Source: Stagonosporopsis chrysanthemi (taxonomy: Eukaryota; Ascomycota; Dothideomycetes; Pleosporales; Didymellaceae). From it: a DNA stretch of 64,000 nucleotides. The stretch lies in contig JAFISE010000086.1 of assembly GCA_022560025.1 (NCBI GenBank), forward strand, positions 1 to 64,000, given 5' to 3'. A program made the translations under genes and the position numbers. The notes under the pieces are model-generated. The model was not told the origin of the DNA, did no database searches, and was given only the letters and a program-made list of their open reading frames with translations. Shown one piece after another: positions 30,047 through 40,440 of this stretch (its first letter is position 1; every line of letters starts with the position of its first letter).

Positions 30047-30797
30047 TCAATTCTTGGCCGAGCGTCTCATGAACCAGTATTCTTGCTTGCGTCTAGCAGC
30101 AAACCGTTCAGGCACAGGCACTACGCAATGAGGGCCATCGAACCCCTCCGAAGCGTACAGCTTTCTACCCCGCTCTGAACTTTCGACAACAGCCTGTTCA
30201 GGTCAGTCTACCTCTTTGAGAGTGGTCGTTTTGAATCTGACTCACATCAACACCCATCTCATCAGCTCGAGCGACACCCCACTTGAGCAAGAGTCTGCCA
30301 GCTCCCATTCTTTGATACGAAGGATCAACCATCATCATCTCCAATGGTACTCAAGCCCGTTAGTACACAACGAATAATTAGAAGACGTGAGGTGCCGCAC
30401 CAACCAGACTCCTGTCCGTCTCCTCAAGAACCCTCTGCCTAGGCGCAAAGAATGCCCAGAACAAAGCCTGCGCAAATGCCTTGTCTTCCTTCCTTTCCCA
30501 ATAGTCGCCACTCATCTCAGTCTGAGGTAGCACTTCGCCAGCTTTGTAGATATTCCACTTTGCAGCAGCCACAATCTCGCCGCTCTCTTAATCAACAACC
30601 TTCATGAAGTTGCCGTTGGGGTCACCTTGAAATAACTGCAGCATCCGCTTGCTGCCTGTCTCGCGGCCAGAGGGGGTGGCATGGGCTGGGAGAATGGCGT
30701 CAAAGTACTCATGGTCGTGAGCGAATGCTCGAGACACAATCTCGAAGACGCGAGGGGTGTCTGCTTCTGTGCAGCGATGGACCTCGAAAGATGGCAT
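30047..30797 (-). pseudogene. GNAT-family N-acetyltransferase with an in-frame stop
   Basis: Three exons (30401-30797, 30246-30349, 30047-30193) with good GT-AG signals and a perfect TACTAAC branch site would give a 215-residue acetyl-CoA-dependent N-acetyltransferase. The fold is clear: MPSFEVHRCTEADTPRVFEI, then AAAKWNIY, the acetyl-CoA loop in VDPSYQRMGAGRLLLKWGVA, then AVVESSERGRKLYASEGF and a C-terminus ending MRRSAKN. One codon, TAA at 30588-30590, interrupts the frame between KVVD and ESGEIVAAAKWN. The frame is unchanged on both sides and everything downstream is intact, so this is either a young pseudogene, a sequencing error, or a read-through product. A 39-nt intron (30587-30625) could skip the stop, but it is unusually short and would remove residues of the fold. 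Confidence 0.75.
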
Positions 30798-31325
30798 TTC
30801 TCAGAATTGCATGCTACAGAATTTCTCATATCGCGATAGTTATTCACAGTGTCCTGGAGTTGTGGAAGTAATAGAGGGCCGGCTTGACACGTGTCCGGCA
30901 CAATCAGCTGATGACGGACCTAGGAGCCAATCAAGCAACTTACTGCAGAATGGGTGGAGTTTATACAAATCTTGATGTGTCGAGTATCAAGAAAAGATTG
31001 TGAAGAATTATCCACGTGAGCTGTCGTCATGGTGGTCGAAAAAAGCTGGGGGTTTATTCTGGGCAAGTAGATCGGACGAAGATCGTGATGACATCTCAGG
31101 TAAAAGGGAATCGGAACCACTACCAAGCACGCGAAATACGTTAACTCTCTCGCTAGATATGTCACTACTCTTATCGCGTACATGAATCAAACAAATATGC
31201 TGGACACTTCCTTGCGCCACCGATCGTGAGCTTTCAACCCATGAAATGTTCAACGTGTATCAGACACATACGACATCACTTGACATTCCCTAAAACCAGC
31301 TCAAGAGAGATGCTAAACGCCAGTT
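30798..31325. other. Spacer
   Basis: 528 bp between the GNAT start and the stop of the next minus-strand ORF; holds the GNAT promoter. Nothing else supported. Confidence 0.4.
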
Positions 31326-31604
31326 CTACTCTGTCTTCTTTTCTGGAGCAAAGTCCCGTTCCTCAATTCCTAGAATCAACCGATACCGCTCGTTGAACGC
31401 CTCAGTACCAGACTGCGGTGTCTCGGCCTGACTAGGACCACTCGCATACCAGTAAGCGGGATTTTGTGCCATCTGTGGCTGTTCTTGTTGCTGTTGATGT
31501 AGCTGATCCGGCTTCTTATTGTTGTCCTTACGCTCGTCTTTGCTGTCGTCCTTACCACAGTCCTTACCCTTCTTGCCATCCTCGTTGTTAGGAACAGAGC
31601 CCAT
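31326..31604 (-). CDS. Small charged hypothetical protein, 92 residues
   Basis: Intronless frame with a plausible ATG. The N-terminal half is almost all Lys, Asp, Asn and Gln (GKKGKDCGKDDSKDERKDNN, then a Gln run). The C-terminal half is more ordered and looks conserved: NPAYWYASGPSQAETPQSGT followed by a helix EAFNERYRLILGIEERDF. I do not recognise it. The second half is why I list it; chance ORFs seldom show such a split between a disordered and an amphipathic section. Confidence 0.5.
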   Translation of the reverse strand: MGSVPNNEDGKKGKDCGKDDSKDERKDNNKKPDQLHQQQQEQPQMAQNPAYWYASGPSQAETPQSGTEAFNERYRLILGIEERDFAPEKKTE

Positions 31605-32039
31605 AGCTTAGATTGTGCAGTTGAATTGTCGTTGTGTTAGAAGATGACCAAGGCAACCTCGAAACTTGCACACGATAAGTACGACTTCGGCAGATGAGTA
31701 CACACAATGCACGCCTGTCGACGGTGGACAGTGAAAGGGTGCGTGGGCATCCAGCGAGCATTGTATTTGCTAGCGACTTTGTGACGTGCGCAGGCGACGT
31801 GTGAAATGACAGCATGAAGGCGCCTTGTAAATGCATAAGGTGCGGTGGATGAGCTAACGTCGAGAATTGGGTAGCGATCGCTGTAGGGCAGTGAAGTGCT
31901 GCCGGCGACGAACATTGGTCATAAGAGATTCCCGACGAGGAGACAAGAGGCTTGCAACAACTGAACACTGCTGTGCTGATTGCAAAGTAGGTTTTGTTTG
32001 ATCGGAGAGGAATATTCTACGTGCTCTGAGGTCAACATC
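31605..32039. other. Spacer
   Basis: 435 bp upstream of the small charged protein and downstream of VPS53; promoter of the former. No gene seen. Confidence 0.4.
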
Positions 32040-34594
32040 TTATCCATCGCTCTTACCAAATCCTCTGAATCCACCCGCATCTCTCCTAAAAAACTTCCCA
32101 ATGTTCTTCAGATTCTCATTGAGATTCGCCTTCCCATCCCCGTCAGTATGCGGCTGTCCTGGCGCCGGACTGCCAAAACGGTCCACTCCATCCCTCGCAG
32201 CGTTGACCAACATGTTCCCCAGACCCGCCGCGTCGAACCGGCCAGCTGCCAAACTTGGCGTTCCCATATTGCCCATCACGCTGCCGACATTGCTCCCTAA
32301 TCCACCTGTCGAAGGAGGAGCTTGGAGTTGAATTGGCGTGAGGAAAGGTGAGTTATCGACAAGTCCAGCATGCGAGGGTGAGGCTTTGAAAGCGGAGAAG
32401 AGGTCAAGAAGTTGTGTTTGCTCGGCTTTGCGGATGCCCTTCAGATCCATAATCTTACGGAAGTTGGTATCAGATTTATCGGCAATGTGGATAAGGTATG
32501 CCTGGACAAGAGCTTCGGGTGGGGAGGGTCGGACTTGAATGGTCTTCAAGAGGGGATCGATGCGCGCCATGGCTTGCGTCACACGCTTCACGAAGCTGGA
32601 TGTATTAGCAGTGATATGAGAAACGTCTGGTATTAGCTTACCTGGCTGGAGGGACCGTTCCAGTTTCCTCGTTGATGATGGGAAGCTCCGTGAAGCCCTT
32701 CTTGAGAACATAAGAGTCTAACAGCATCTGCTCGGCACCAGCTTCAGAGATAGGCTTGCTCTGTACGATGTTTGCGATGTAAGTGGTGGCCATCTGGTCA
32801 ACGAGATTGTCACAAAAAGCCCGAGAATACTGTTGCTTGTGGAGCATCTTCAGTATCTCAGCTGAGGTCTCCTTAATTTGGCGTAAGAGCTCTGCAACGT
32901 AGGAACTCTGATCGCCCACGCTTTCGAGTTTGCTCCAGGGCGTATTTCGCATCTCTCGCCAAGTGGGTTCGCACGCCAATTCGACCTTCCTGACAAGCAC
33001 ACGAACAGTTGCGCTGGCAATACCCATAAAGGCATCTGCCTGGCTCTGTAGATCGACCTTTTCTTTAAATTCCTCATCAATGCGACCTCTGATCTTCTCT
33101 TCAAGTTGATTACAAGTAACGTAACAGTAGTCTGCAGTGTTGAGAATAAGAATAGCATCTTCTACAGACGGGCCTTGAGCACCTGGCTTCTCGCTGAGGG
33201 AGTAGTATAGCACTTGCTGTCCATATTGATCCAGATACTTTGCGAAAGTTGAGGAGAGCTCTGCAAGCCTGCTTCCTGTAGAAAGCTTCGCACACTGTCC
33301 AAGGGTAAGGCGGTAGAAGTGGAACAGCTCTGTGGACGATGGTATGACAGCCTGCGATGAGAACTCGTCCTCGGTGTTTCGTAACGGCTGTTGCCGATAC
33401 TTTGGTATCAAAGTTGCCAGTTGCTTATCTTGAGACTCAACCCACAAGCTCATGTAGGGTTCGAAGGCCTCAGATATGGCTTGACTAAAGCCGTGAGACC
33501 GCTCATCTTTGGAAACAATGGTGTCCATGGATGATCGGGATTCATTCGAGAATCGCCGTTCCAGACTGTGCTCAAAATCGAGAGTCTCCTGGAGACAGGA
33601 TAGGAGTAGATCGACGTCCAAAGTCTGTCCGTCACCGCGGCGCATTGAACGCTGCAGAATACCCTTGAAGTCATCTCGTGTTCCCTCACAATATGAGTTT
33701 GCAAGCATTTCGTTGACGCGCCAGTACGCAGGAAATATCGCTGCATGCTCAACATCGTAAGTCTTCATCATGCGATTGAACCATGAGTAACGCCTTGAAA
33801 TATTGTCCAAGGAACCAGCCTCGTCGTTTCCACGAAAGACCTGTCGATACTCGCGCAGTTGTGTATTGCAGTACCAGTTGATGAGTCGCGTACGAGCGTG
33901 ATCGCCAAGGGCATCGATGACCAGACAAGCCTCAGCCAGCATGGCCTTTTTTTGCGCAACATCGCCCTTTGCAAAGGTAACCTCGAAGTCTTCGCAGACC
34001 TGCTCAAGCAGTTCGCCCTGCACGTCAGCCACGTTGCGACTCAAGGCAGCTATCTGGTCTATTGATCTGTAGCTCTTGAAATACGCCACCAGCTGTATTA
34101 CAGCCTGCAGCAGCTGAGCGCATTCACGGTACTGCCTCGACTTGCTGAGACTGCGTAACTGCTCATATGCTGTCGTCAGCATCTGCAGCCGCTTGAGAGC
34201 TGTCATCGACAGTGTGAGGTTGCGCTTTGTGCTATCCAGGCGCTTTATGTCTGCTGTCATGTCGGTGATGGTCTGCTCCGTCTGCATGGCCCGCTCCCGC
34301 ACGCTCTCAATCTTCTTGAACAGGTCTGCCAGCTCGGTCTTGGCGGTCTGGATCCGCTGTACGCTGTCGGCATCGGAGGCAGATTGTGAAGTGACGAAGA
34401 CGGCGATGTCCTCGTCAAGGTCATCTTGGTAGCTGCGGAGCGCCTCGGAGGTGCTCGAGACGGATGATAGGGTTGCGGGGTGGCTGAAGATTGCGTTCAG
34501 GTGGCCGATTGGGTCGTAGTCAGCTGGTAGAGGTATCAGTGATCGCCTCAAAATACAGGCCGAACAGATCTACAGTACCAGAATCCAGTGACAT
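32040..34594 (-). CDS. VPS53: GARP/EARP tethering complex subunit Vps53
   Basis: Vps53 is a subunit of the GARP complex that tethers endosome-derived vesicles at the trans-Golgi network. Exons are 34579-34594 (16 nt, MSLDS plus one base), 32642-34523 and 32040-32595, encoding 817 residues, the usual fungal size. The N-terminus DYDPIGHLNAIFSHP, the coiled-coil region with TITDMTADIKRLDSTKRNLT, and YRSIDQIAALSRNVADVQGE are hallmarks of Vps53. The CATCHR-type helical body continues to DNLVDQMATTYIANIVQSKP and MARIDPLLKTIQVRP in the last exon. The C-terminal 100 residues are Gly/Asn-rich and disordered. The tiny first exon is needed: without it the frame starts at a poorer ATG in intronic sequence. 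Confidence 0.95.
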
Positions 34595-34999
34595 GAAGTG
34601 CAGTTAGGCCTGCATTGAGCCGCGTGTGTTCGCGGTCCGCAGCCAGGGATGTTGCAGCTGCGAAGGTACAGGGAGGAAGATGCCGCGGAGATGACGGCAA
34701 ATGCAGACAATAACAAGAAACAAATATTCGCTTTTCGGCACGAGAAGAAGTGTGAGGTGTTGTGAGCTCCTTCTTGTCACGTCTCCCATCATTCGCGTGT
34801 CGCGGAGAGCGGGGCTAGTCCAAATAAAGCTCAAGCTAACCCCCGGCCTTCATGTGAGAGCCGACGTCATGCAGTTAGAAAAAAGCTCAGGAAAAAGTCA
34901 TGGTGATGGAGCTAATATACTCGTCTTGCTATACTATGGTATGGTATGCCATGCTTTTTGTAGAGATAAATATGGCCATCGTTCGTGTCGTGATCAACA
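34595..34999. other. Spacer upstream of VPS53
   Basis: 405 bp with the VPS53 promoter and the 3' flank of the chitinase gene. A short TATGG repeat at about 34935-34950 is the only pattern seen. Confidence 0.4.
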
Positions 35000-36290
35000 T
35001 TACTGCGGAAAGAGACCAAGGAAGCCATTCCATACCAAACTGCGATCTTTGTTTTCAATGGAGCTTGCATCACCTGCGCCAGTCCAGTAGAACAACCCTC
35101 CCAGTCCGTTCGAACGTACATAGTTGGCCTTCATCCTGACAGTGTGGGGGTTGTCGTAGGTGACAAAGCCACCATCGCCGCCAATGCAGTAAGCTGCGCC
35201 ACAATGCTCATCGATGTGCTCTTCGGAGCCAGGGCGAGGCAGGTCGCGGTACTCAAAAGTACCCTCCTCCCCTGCTTGGCCGGAAAATGAGTGACCGACA
35301 CCTTGTGTTCCAGTGAATGATCGGCCATAAGCCGGCACACCCATGATGATCTTGTTGGGTGGTACTCCCTGTCGCAACATGTATGACACAGCCGTATGGC
35401 AGGATATCGCTGCCTCTGCACTGTGGGGAGCATGGGGCGCAAAGAGCTGAGCTTGGTGACCGCACTTGCTGACCCATGGACCAGAATAGTCATAGGCCAT
35501 AAGATTGATCATATCCAGGTAGTGAGAAGCCTGGTGCAGATTGATGTGTTGCAGAGCCCATTCGCCAGCAGGGAGTGCTGACGAAAGGGTGTACTGCGGT
35601 CCAGGAAGGTACTGTCGTAGAGCTGCCAGCAACTGAACGTAATCGTCACCTTGACTCCTGTTTTCAGGGTGCTCCCAATCAACTGGCAATGTTGTAAGCA
35701 TCTGACACCTTGATAGGTTACATTTTAGACTTACTATCGATGCCGTCAATTCCGAACCGCTGACACAACTCCAACGACGACCGCGCGAACTGATCTCGCT
35801 TGGCTGGATCTCGTGCAACTCCAGCAAAAGGCTTACTGCCCTCACCTCCGCCACCAACAGAAAGGACTACCTTCAGCATGTGGTACTTCTTCTTCAGCTC
35901 GGCGAGGGAGTTCAAACAACCCTTGGCGGCAGGAACATCTTCATAACCTGGAACATCAATCTGAGTGTCTGCCCACTCGTCGCTGAGCTGGAAAGACGTC
36001 AGTAGACATTAGCGGACCATAGATTGTTGTCTTCGTACATATACTGTGCCATCTTCCTTCACCCTGAAATTTGTTAGCAAGTGCACAGCCACAACTGATA
36101 CAGATGACATTTACCAAGCAAAAGCGTAGAAAACATGAGAGATAACATTGAAATTTAGGGTCGCAGGAGGCTGGTCGCGGTAGATGCGCCAATTAGGATA
36201 GTAAACGCCGTTGTTATACATTTCTAGAGGTGGATTCGAGAAATAGGTGTCGTGATGGAGTGGGGGATAGTCGAAGAAGGCTGTGTTCAT
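35000..36290 (-). CDS. GH18 chitinase, intracellular (ChiB-like)
   Basis: Glycoside hydrolase family 18 cleaves chitin with retention through substrate-assisted catalysis. Exons 36115-36290, 36039-36063 (only 25 nt), 35735-35987 and 35000-35682 join to 378 residues. The barrel motifs are all visible: NNGVYYPNWRIYRDQ on strand 1, LKVVLSVGGGGEGS on strand 3, the catalytic DGIDIDWE on strand 4 (residues 148-155, acid E155, completed only by splicing across the third intron), MAYDYSG on strand 6, and GLGGLFYWTGAGD on strand 8. There is no signal peptide and no chitin-binding module, as in the intracellular autolytic chitinase ChiB of Aspergillus, so a role in wall recycling or autolysis is inferred. 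Confidence 0.92.
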
Positions 36291-36776
36291 GGTCGGTCGT
36301 CAATCTTCCGCTAGCTGCCGCTTAGCCGCCTTTCCGGTGCTGCACGTCAAGTACGAGGCTGACGAATGGCAGCCAAGATGTTCACCGCAAATGCTTCACT
36401 GGTGAAGTGCAGATTAGTTTTCAAGATTGGGGTGTGTAGGTGTGCAATATGCCCGTGGGGTAAAGATTCGCTCGCAAACAAGACGGGACTTCTTTCTTAA
36501 ATACTGCAGCACCTAACCCACTGCAAGAGTGCAAATTCAGACGGATGCTCGGTGAACGACTTATAGCTGCCTTGGATTGATAGCTAGAACCTAGCCAAGC
36601 TCAAAATGTGTGAGACTGTCGGTGCACCTATGACAATCCTCAACAGAAGAACGATACGGGGGTGGCTTGCAGAAAGGTCAAGTGCGCACACCAGAGGTGC
36701 TTGCCATCGTCCTTTTGTCCATATCAACCACAACTGGAAGCAGACGAATAGCGTGTTGTAAAACTGCACTTTCTTT
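36291..36776. other. Spacer upstream of the chitinase
   Basis: 486 bp, likely promoter of the GH18 gene plus the 3' flank of the orphan ORF. No further gene seen. Confidence 0.4.
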
Positions 36777-37487
36777 TCAGCAGGGCCATCCCTTGAAAGC
36801 ACCATCAACGCAATATGTATGGGCTGTAGCGTCAGTATCCGCTTCATCGGTGCCTCCGCTAATTTGAGGGTTGTAGACGATGCTTGCTGATAGGGTGGGA
36901 CGTGGCGAGGACTCCGCACAGATTCCATCTTCGTCACCCCGGCTGAGCACCCGGAGGCTTGGGATCAGCCGTGGAGATGGGAAGTGTGGCGGAAAGTCCA
37001 GGTTTGGATTAAAGTCTTCAAGCAATGATCTGGCAGCTACAGAGCATTGGCTTCTATGTGCAGGCGGCATAACCGATCGAGTGTGTCGAAAGGAGCCTCG
37101 ATAGAGGGCACTGGCGCAGCCCAAAAGCTCTCGTTCATCTAAAAAGCAGACGAGGCAACCATTGGACAGGGGTCCGTTGATATTGTCCGAGTACAAGAAC
37201 CACGCGAAGTTTTGCATTACCAGCGAATGATGCACGGCGCCGGGGTTCTGAACAGTCGCAACATCTTGCCGTGGCTCGCTCTGCCCCACCATCAGTACAT
37301 GAACGCCTTTTTGGTCCCGTGGATGTGTGGATGAACCAAGCACGTTGCAGTTAGGTGTGGGTGTGAAGCGGTAAGCGTCTGGTGATGCATGTGGAGCGCA
37401 GATCTTGGCACACGCTAAGTGAACGCGTCGCGCGCCTTCACCGAAGATGTCCAGCGTCACATCCTGGCAACGACGATCGATACGCAC
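36777..37487 (-). CDS. Orphan ORF, 236 residues, function unknown
   Basis: A single uninterrupted frame in a region whose other frames are short. It starts MRIDRRCQDVTLDIFGEGAR and includes readable stretches such as QNFAWFLYSDNINGPLSNGC, CFLDERELLGCASALYRGSF and LDFPPHFPSPRLIPSLRVLS. There is no signal peptide, membrane segment or motif I know. It is divergent from YTH1 with 132 bp between starts. It could be a real lineage-specific gene, part of a spliced gene with missed exons, or a chance ORF. Confidence 0.35.
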   Translation of the reverse strand: MRIDRRCQDVTLDIFGEGARRVHLACAKICAPHASPDAYRFTPTPNCNVLGSSTHPRDQKGVHVLMVGQSEPRQDVATVQNPGAVHHSLVMQNFAWFLYSDNINGPLSNGCLVCFLDERELLGCASALYRGSFRHTRSVMPPAHRSQCSVAARSLLEDFNPNLDFPPHFPSPRLIPSLRVLSRGDEDGICAESSPRPTLSASIVYNPQISGGTDEADTDATAHTYCVDGAFKGWPC

Positions 37488-37619
37488 ATTACCTGCATAA
37501 GCCTGTAGCCTCGCACCTCTGGCCTTCGAGGTTTCCGCACGCCAAGTTTCGAATCAAGTCCAGCAGAACGCACGCCATTACCCTGCTTTCGAAGCCAACA
37601 GCTCTGTCCAGCGCCCATT

Positions 37620-38431
37620 ATGACGGAGGTACAGACGCCGGTGGCACCTGACCAGCAGCTCGAAGAGACAGCCAAAGCTCAGTACAGCTTCAACTTCAGC
37701 GACTTTCTGCGACGAGAGTATCGATTTGGCGTTGATCCCAACCGCCCGCAATGTAAAGCATACCAGCAAGGGCACTGTCCCTTAGGGAGTCGCTGCCCTG
37801 ACAGGCACCATGTTCAATCTTCATACAGCAAGTGCGTGCGTCCAACATTCACGTGTGTGCAAGCATTAAGGACTGACACCTCTTCCAAAGCCTAGTCTGC
37901 AAGCATTGGCTCCGCGGCCTGTGTAAGAAAGGCGAGACGTGCGAGTTCTTGCACGAGTACAACCTACGAAAGATGCCCGAATGTTCATACTACGCCCGAA
38001 CACAAATGTGCTCTAATGGTGAAGACTGTTTGTACCTCCACATCGATCCTGATGCCAAACGACCGACATGTCCGCATTACGACCGTGGCTTCTGTCCGCT
38101 TGGCCCACATTGCGCCCTCAGACACATAAAGAAAGAGAGGATATGTCCATTCTATTTGTGCGGTTTCTGCCCTGCAGGACCACAGTGCAAAGACGGCGCA
38201 CACCCAAGGTTCCCAACGGATCTGAAGAAACCAGAGGTGCGCATTGAGAAGAGTTCCGAAGAGCTGGAAGCAGAACGTGCAGAGCGGGAGCGGGAGATGA
38301 TGAGGAGGGAAGAGGAGGAGCGAGAGCGTGGCGAAGAACGTGGGTTCCGAGGTGGAAGGGGTGGGAGAGGTGGGTGGAGAGGCAAGCAGCGTGGAGGCCG
38401 TGGAAGAGGCAGAGGGCGCGGCGATCACTGA
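37620..38431 (+). CDS. YTH1: mRNA 3'-end-processing zinc-finger protein Yth1 (CPSF30)
   Basis: Yth1 is the CPSF30 subunit of the cleavage and polyadenylation factor; its zinc fingers read the poly(A) signal. Exons 37620-37831 and 37891-38431 give 250 residues. Five CCCH fingers are visible in order: CKAYQQGHCPLGSRCPDRH, CKHWLRGLCKKGETCEFLH, CSYYARTQMCSNGEDCLYLH, CPHYDRGFCPLGPHCALRH and CPFYLCGFCPAGPQCKDGAH. HEYNLRKMPEC between fingers 2 and 3 is invariant in the family. After the fingers comes an acidic/basic helix and an Arg/Gly-rich tail with RGG boxes, longer than in yeast. The acceptor after CCAAAG (37890) is chosen because only it yields NLVCKHW. Confidence 0.96.
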
Positions 38432-38871
38432 TGCAGGATTGATGCTTCACATGGTGATAATCCTCAATCTACGTCTTGAAAGGCTATGCAAGAAATCGAG
38501 CCGACGAACAACACAAAGGCCGGTCTATCCCATTAGGACACTGACAGTCGATACGCGACTGGCAAGCGACGTGCCACTCGCGGCCAAAACACCTGTCGCG
38601 TAGCAACAAAGTTGACACTATCAAATGGCTCGTTCGAGCCTGGATCGGGAGTCTGGCTTTGATTCACTGAGACCTATGCTCATCAGTAATTCTGAAGAAT
38701 GGATCTTGGGCGATTTGTGGCCCACAGAGGCTCAACATGCGCTGGCGGAGAAGTTTGGCAATACACCGAAGGGGTAGGTTCTTCCAGCTATATACCCAAC
38801 CTGTTCATAACAGATATTGTTTCCTGTCCAAATCTACGCTTACTGAGTGTCTCGACTCACACTCGACTACC
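38432..38871. other. Spacer between convergent genes
   Basis: 440 bp between the ends of YTH1 and the Lsb1-like gene. No gene seen. Confidence 0.4.
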
Positions 38872-39334
38872 TCAAAATTTCCTCATAACGTCATTTACCA
38901 GATCAGCACCAAATGTCGCACCCGCCCCATACACCGCCGCATTCCCGAATTTATGTGCCAGTTTCCCCGCCCACTCATGATGCTGTTGACGTTAGTACCG
39001 AGATCATGGCACGGTGACAGCAATGTCTGACCTTGGGATTCTTAGGATGCGCCGGATTACTGGGATCCTGTGCCTGCTGCGCAATCAACGCAGGATTAAA
39101 CTGCTGGTTGCCATTCACGTAGCGTGGATCAATGTATTGCGCCGGCTGGCCATCGGGTCGCTGAAGTAGATTAGATCACATAATTCTGTTGAGAGATGTA
39201 TGACTACGCACTGGGAGTTGGGCTTGGATTGACTGTAGCTGCGGCGGTGCAATGACGCCCTGCGATGCAAGGTATTGCAGCTCGTTCTGGATTGTGTTGA
39301 GGGAGCGCGTTACGCCTGCTTGATCGTAGCCCAT
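38872..39334 (-). CDS. SH3-less Lsb1/Pin3-like protein, 120 residues
   Basis: Exons 39212-39334, 39032-39160 and 38872-38982 (the second intron has a CTAAC branch site) encode 120 residues. The N-terminus MGYDQAGVTRSLNTIQNELQ, followed by YLASQGVIAPPQLQSIQAQL, matches the helical N-terminal region of Lsb1/Pin3-type actin-patch regulators. The C-terminus HEWAGKLAHKFGNAAVYGAG then ATFGADLVNDV matches the conserved C-terminal tail that follows the SH3 domain in filamentous-fungal relatives. The SH3 domain that normally lies between is absent; a 43-residue Gln/Asn/Pro-rich linker containing a PRY sequence takes its place. In yeast, Lsb1 binds Las17 through SH3, so this protein must work differently. 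Family assignment comes from memory of the termini and is moderate. Confidence 0.7.
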
Positions 39335-40440
39335 GTTGATTTGTTTGAGACCTAGATTGGGGGTATGAGGGTGAGAGGTAGGGGTGTGGATTAAGCTTTG
39401 GTTATACTTGGCGACGGTACGGGAGCCGGAGGTTGTCCGGGAGGGGTGTGAATGCACGCGCTACGTCATTGATTGAGAGCGCACTAATGAACTTAGTGTA
39501 CAGACAGTAACTCGAATCGAGAGCCTTGCAAGGCTGCACTTGACTTTGCACGTTAGAATAAGTGCGACAAACGCCTATAAGTTCCACGGATATCCAAGCA
39601 CTGGGTGTTTGTTGGGATAAACTACGGTCTTGACTGCATTGCGCAAGTGCTGCTGGTGGTCATACGATTTGCTCTGGATCCTTGATGATGGTGATGATCA
39701 GCCTGTCGTGCTTTCTCAGATTCTTGACAGAGTAGATCGATGCAGGTCACTGTTCCGGCACTTTTCGCCTGGTGTGAGACAACAACACTGATTGGGTGAT
39801 TGCTCTGTGCCGTCTAGGCTACACTTCGCGAGTTAGACCACCTCCGCTCCTGTCTGTTGGCGATGACAGTCTTCCTCTCCACGAAGTATGATTACTGATG
39901 TTTGAGTAACATGTGCTGTGCTGGTGGGAGTTAAAGCGATGGGTCGGACCCACTTCGTGTTGGCTTCCGAAAGCGGCGATGGCTCCTTGTTGCATTCTTT
40001 CTTCTCGACCCCAGCCTTGTTCTGATCAACTCTTGGCGCGTAAGGTACGCTATAGATACAATAAGTGCTGTCGAAATGGTGAGGAATATTGTAGCGGCGC
40101 GAAAGTGCCACTCAGACTTTACGGAAGGGCAGAGAACCAAGGTGGTTCATCCACAACGGCGTCGATGCTCGTCATTCCTCCAAGACATCACGCGCATTTT
40201 GAGACATGTTCGGATAAGGCTGTCAATTCGGTGTGTGTAGCCAGCCAGAGAGCTTCAGAGCCGCGTGCGGTCCTCGTCTCTTGGCAGTCTCAATCGTTTT
40301 TGGGCTTTGTCTATATTCAACAGGGCTTCTATTGGAGCGATGGTACGCCGCCACGTGCGTTGGATCGTCTGCAGCCCTTTGTCATATAAGCTTCTAGGCA
40401 TACTGTACTATTTAACAATACCGTTCGCGAAAGTCGAGGA
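39335..40440. other. 1.1-kb spacer with divergent promoters
   Basis: Between the Lsb1-like gene (minus) and the 679-residue protein (plus). No gene is supported; ORFs are under 160 codons and lack motifs. Confidence 0.45.

Noticed and set aside
30587..30625. 39-nt intron that would remove the GNAT stop codon in frame
   Set aside because: Shorter than nearly every other intron in the window, poor GTGACC donor, and it would delete residues of the GNAT fold. Kept only as an alternative to test.
34935..34950. Possible dispersed repeat shared with 52786-52800
   Set aside because: The shared sequence is only a short TATGG microsatellite; flanks do not match.
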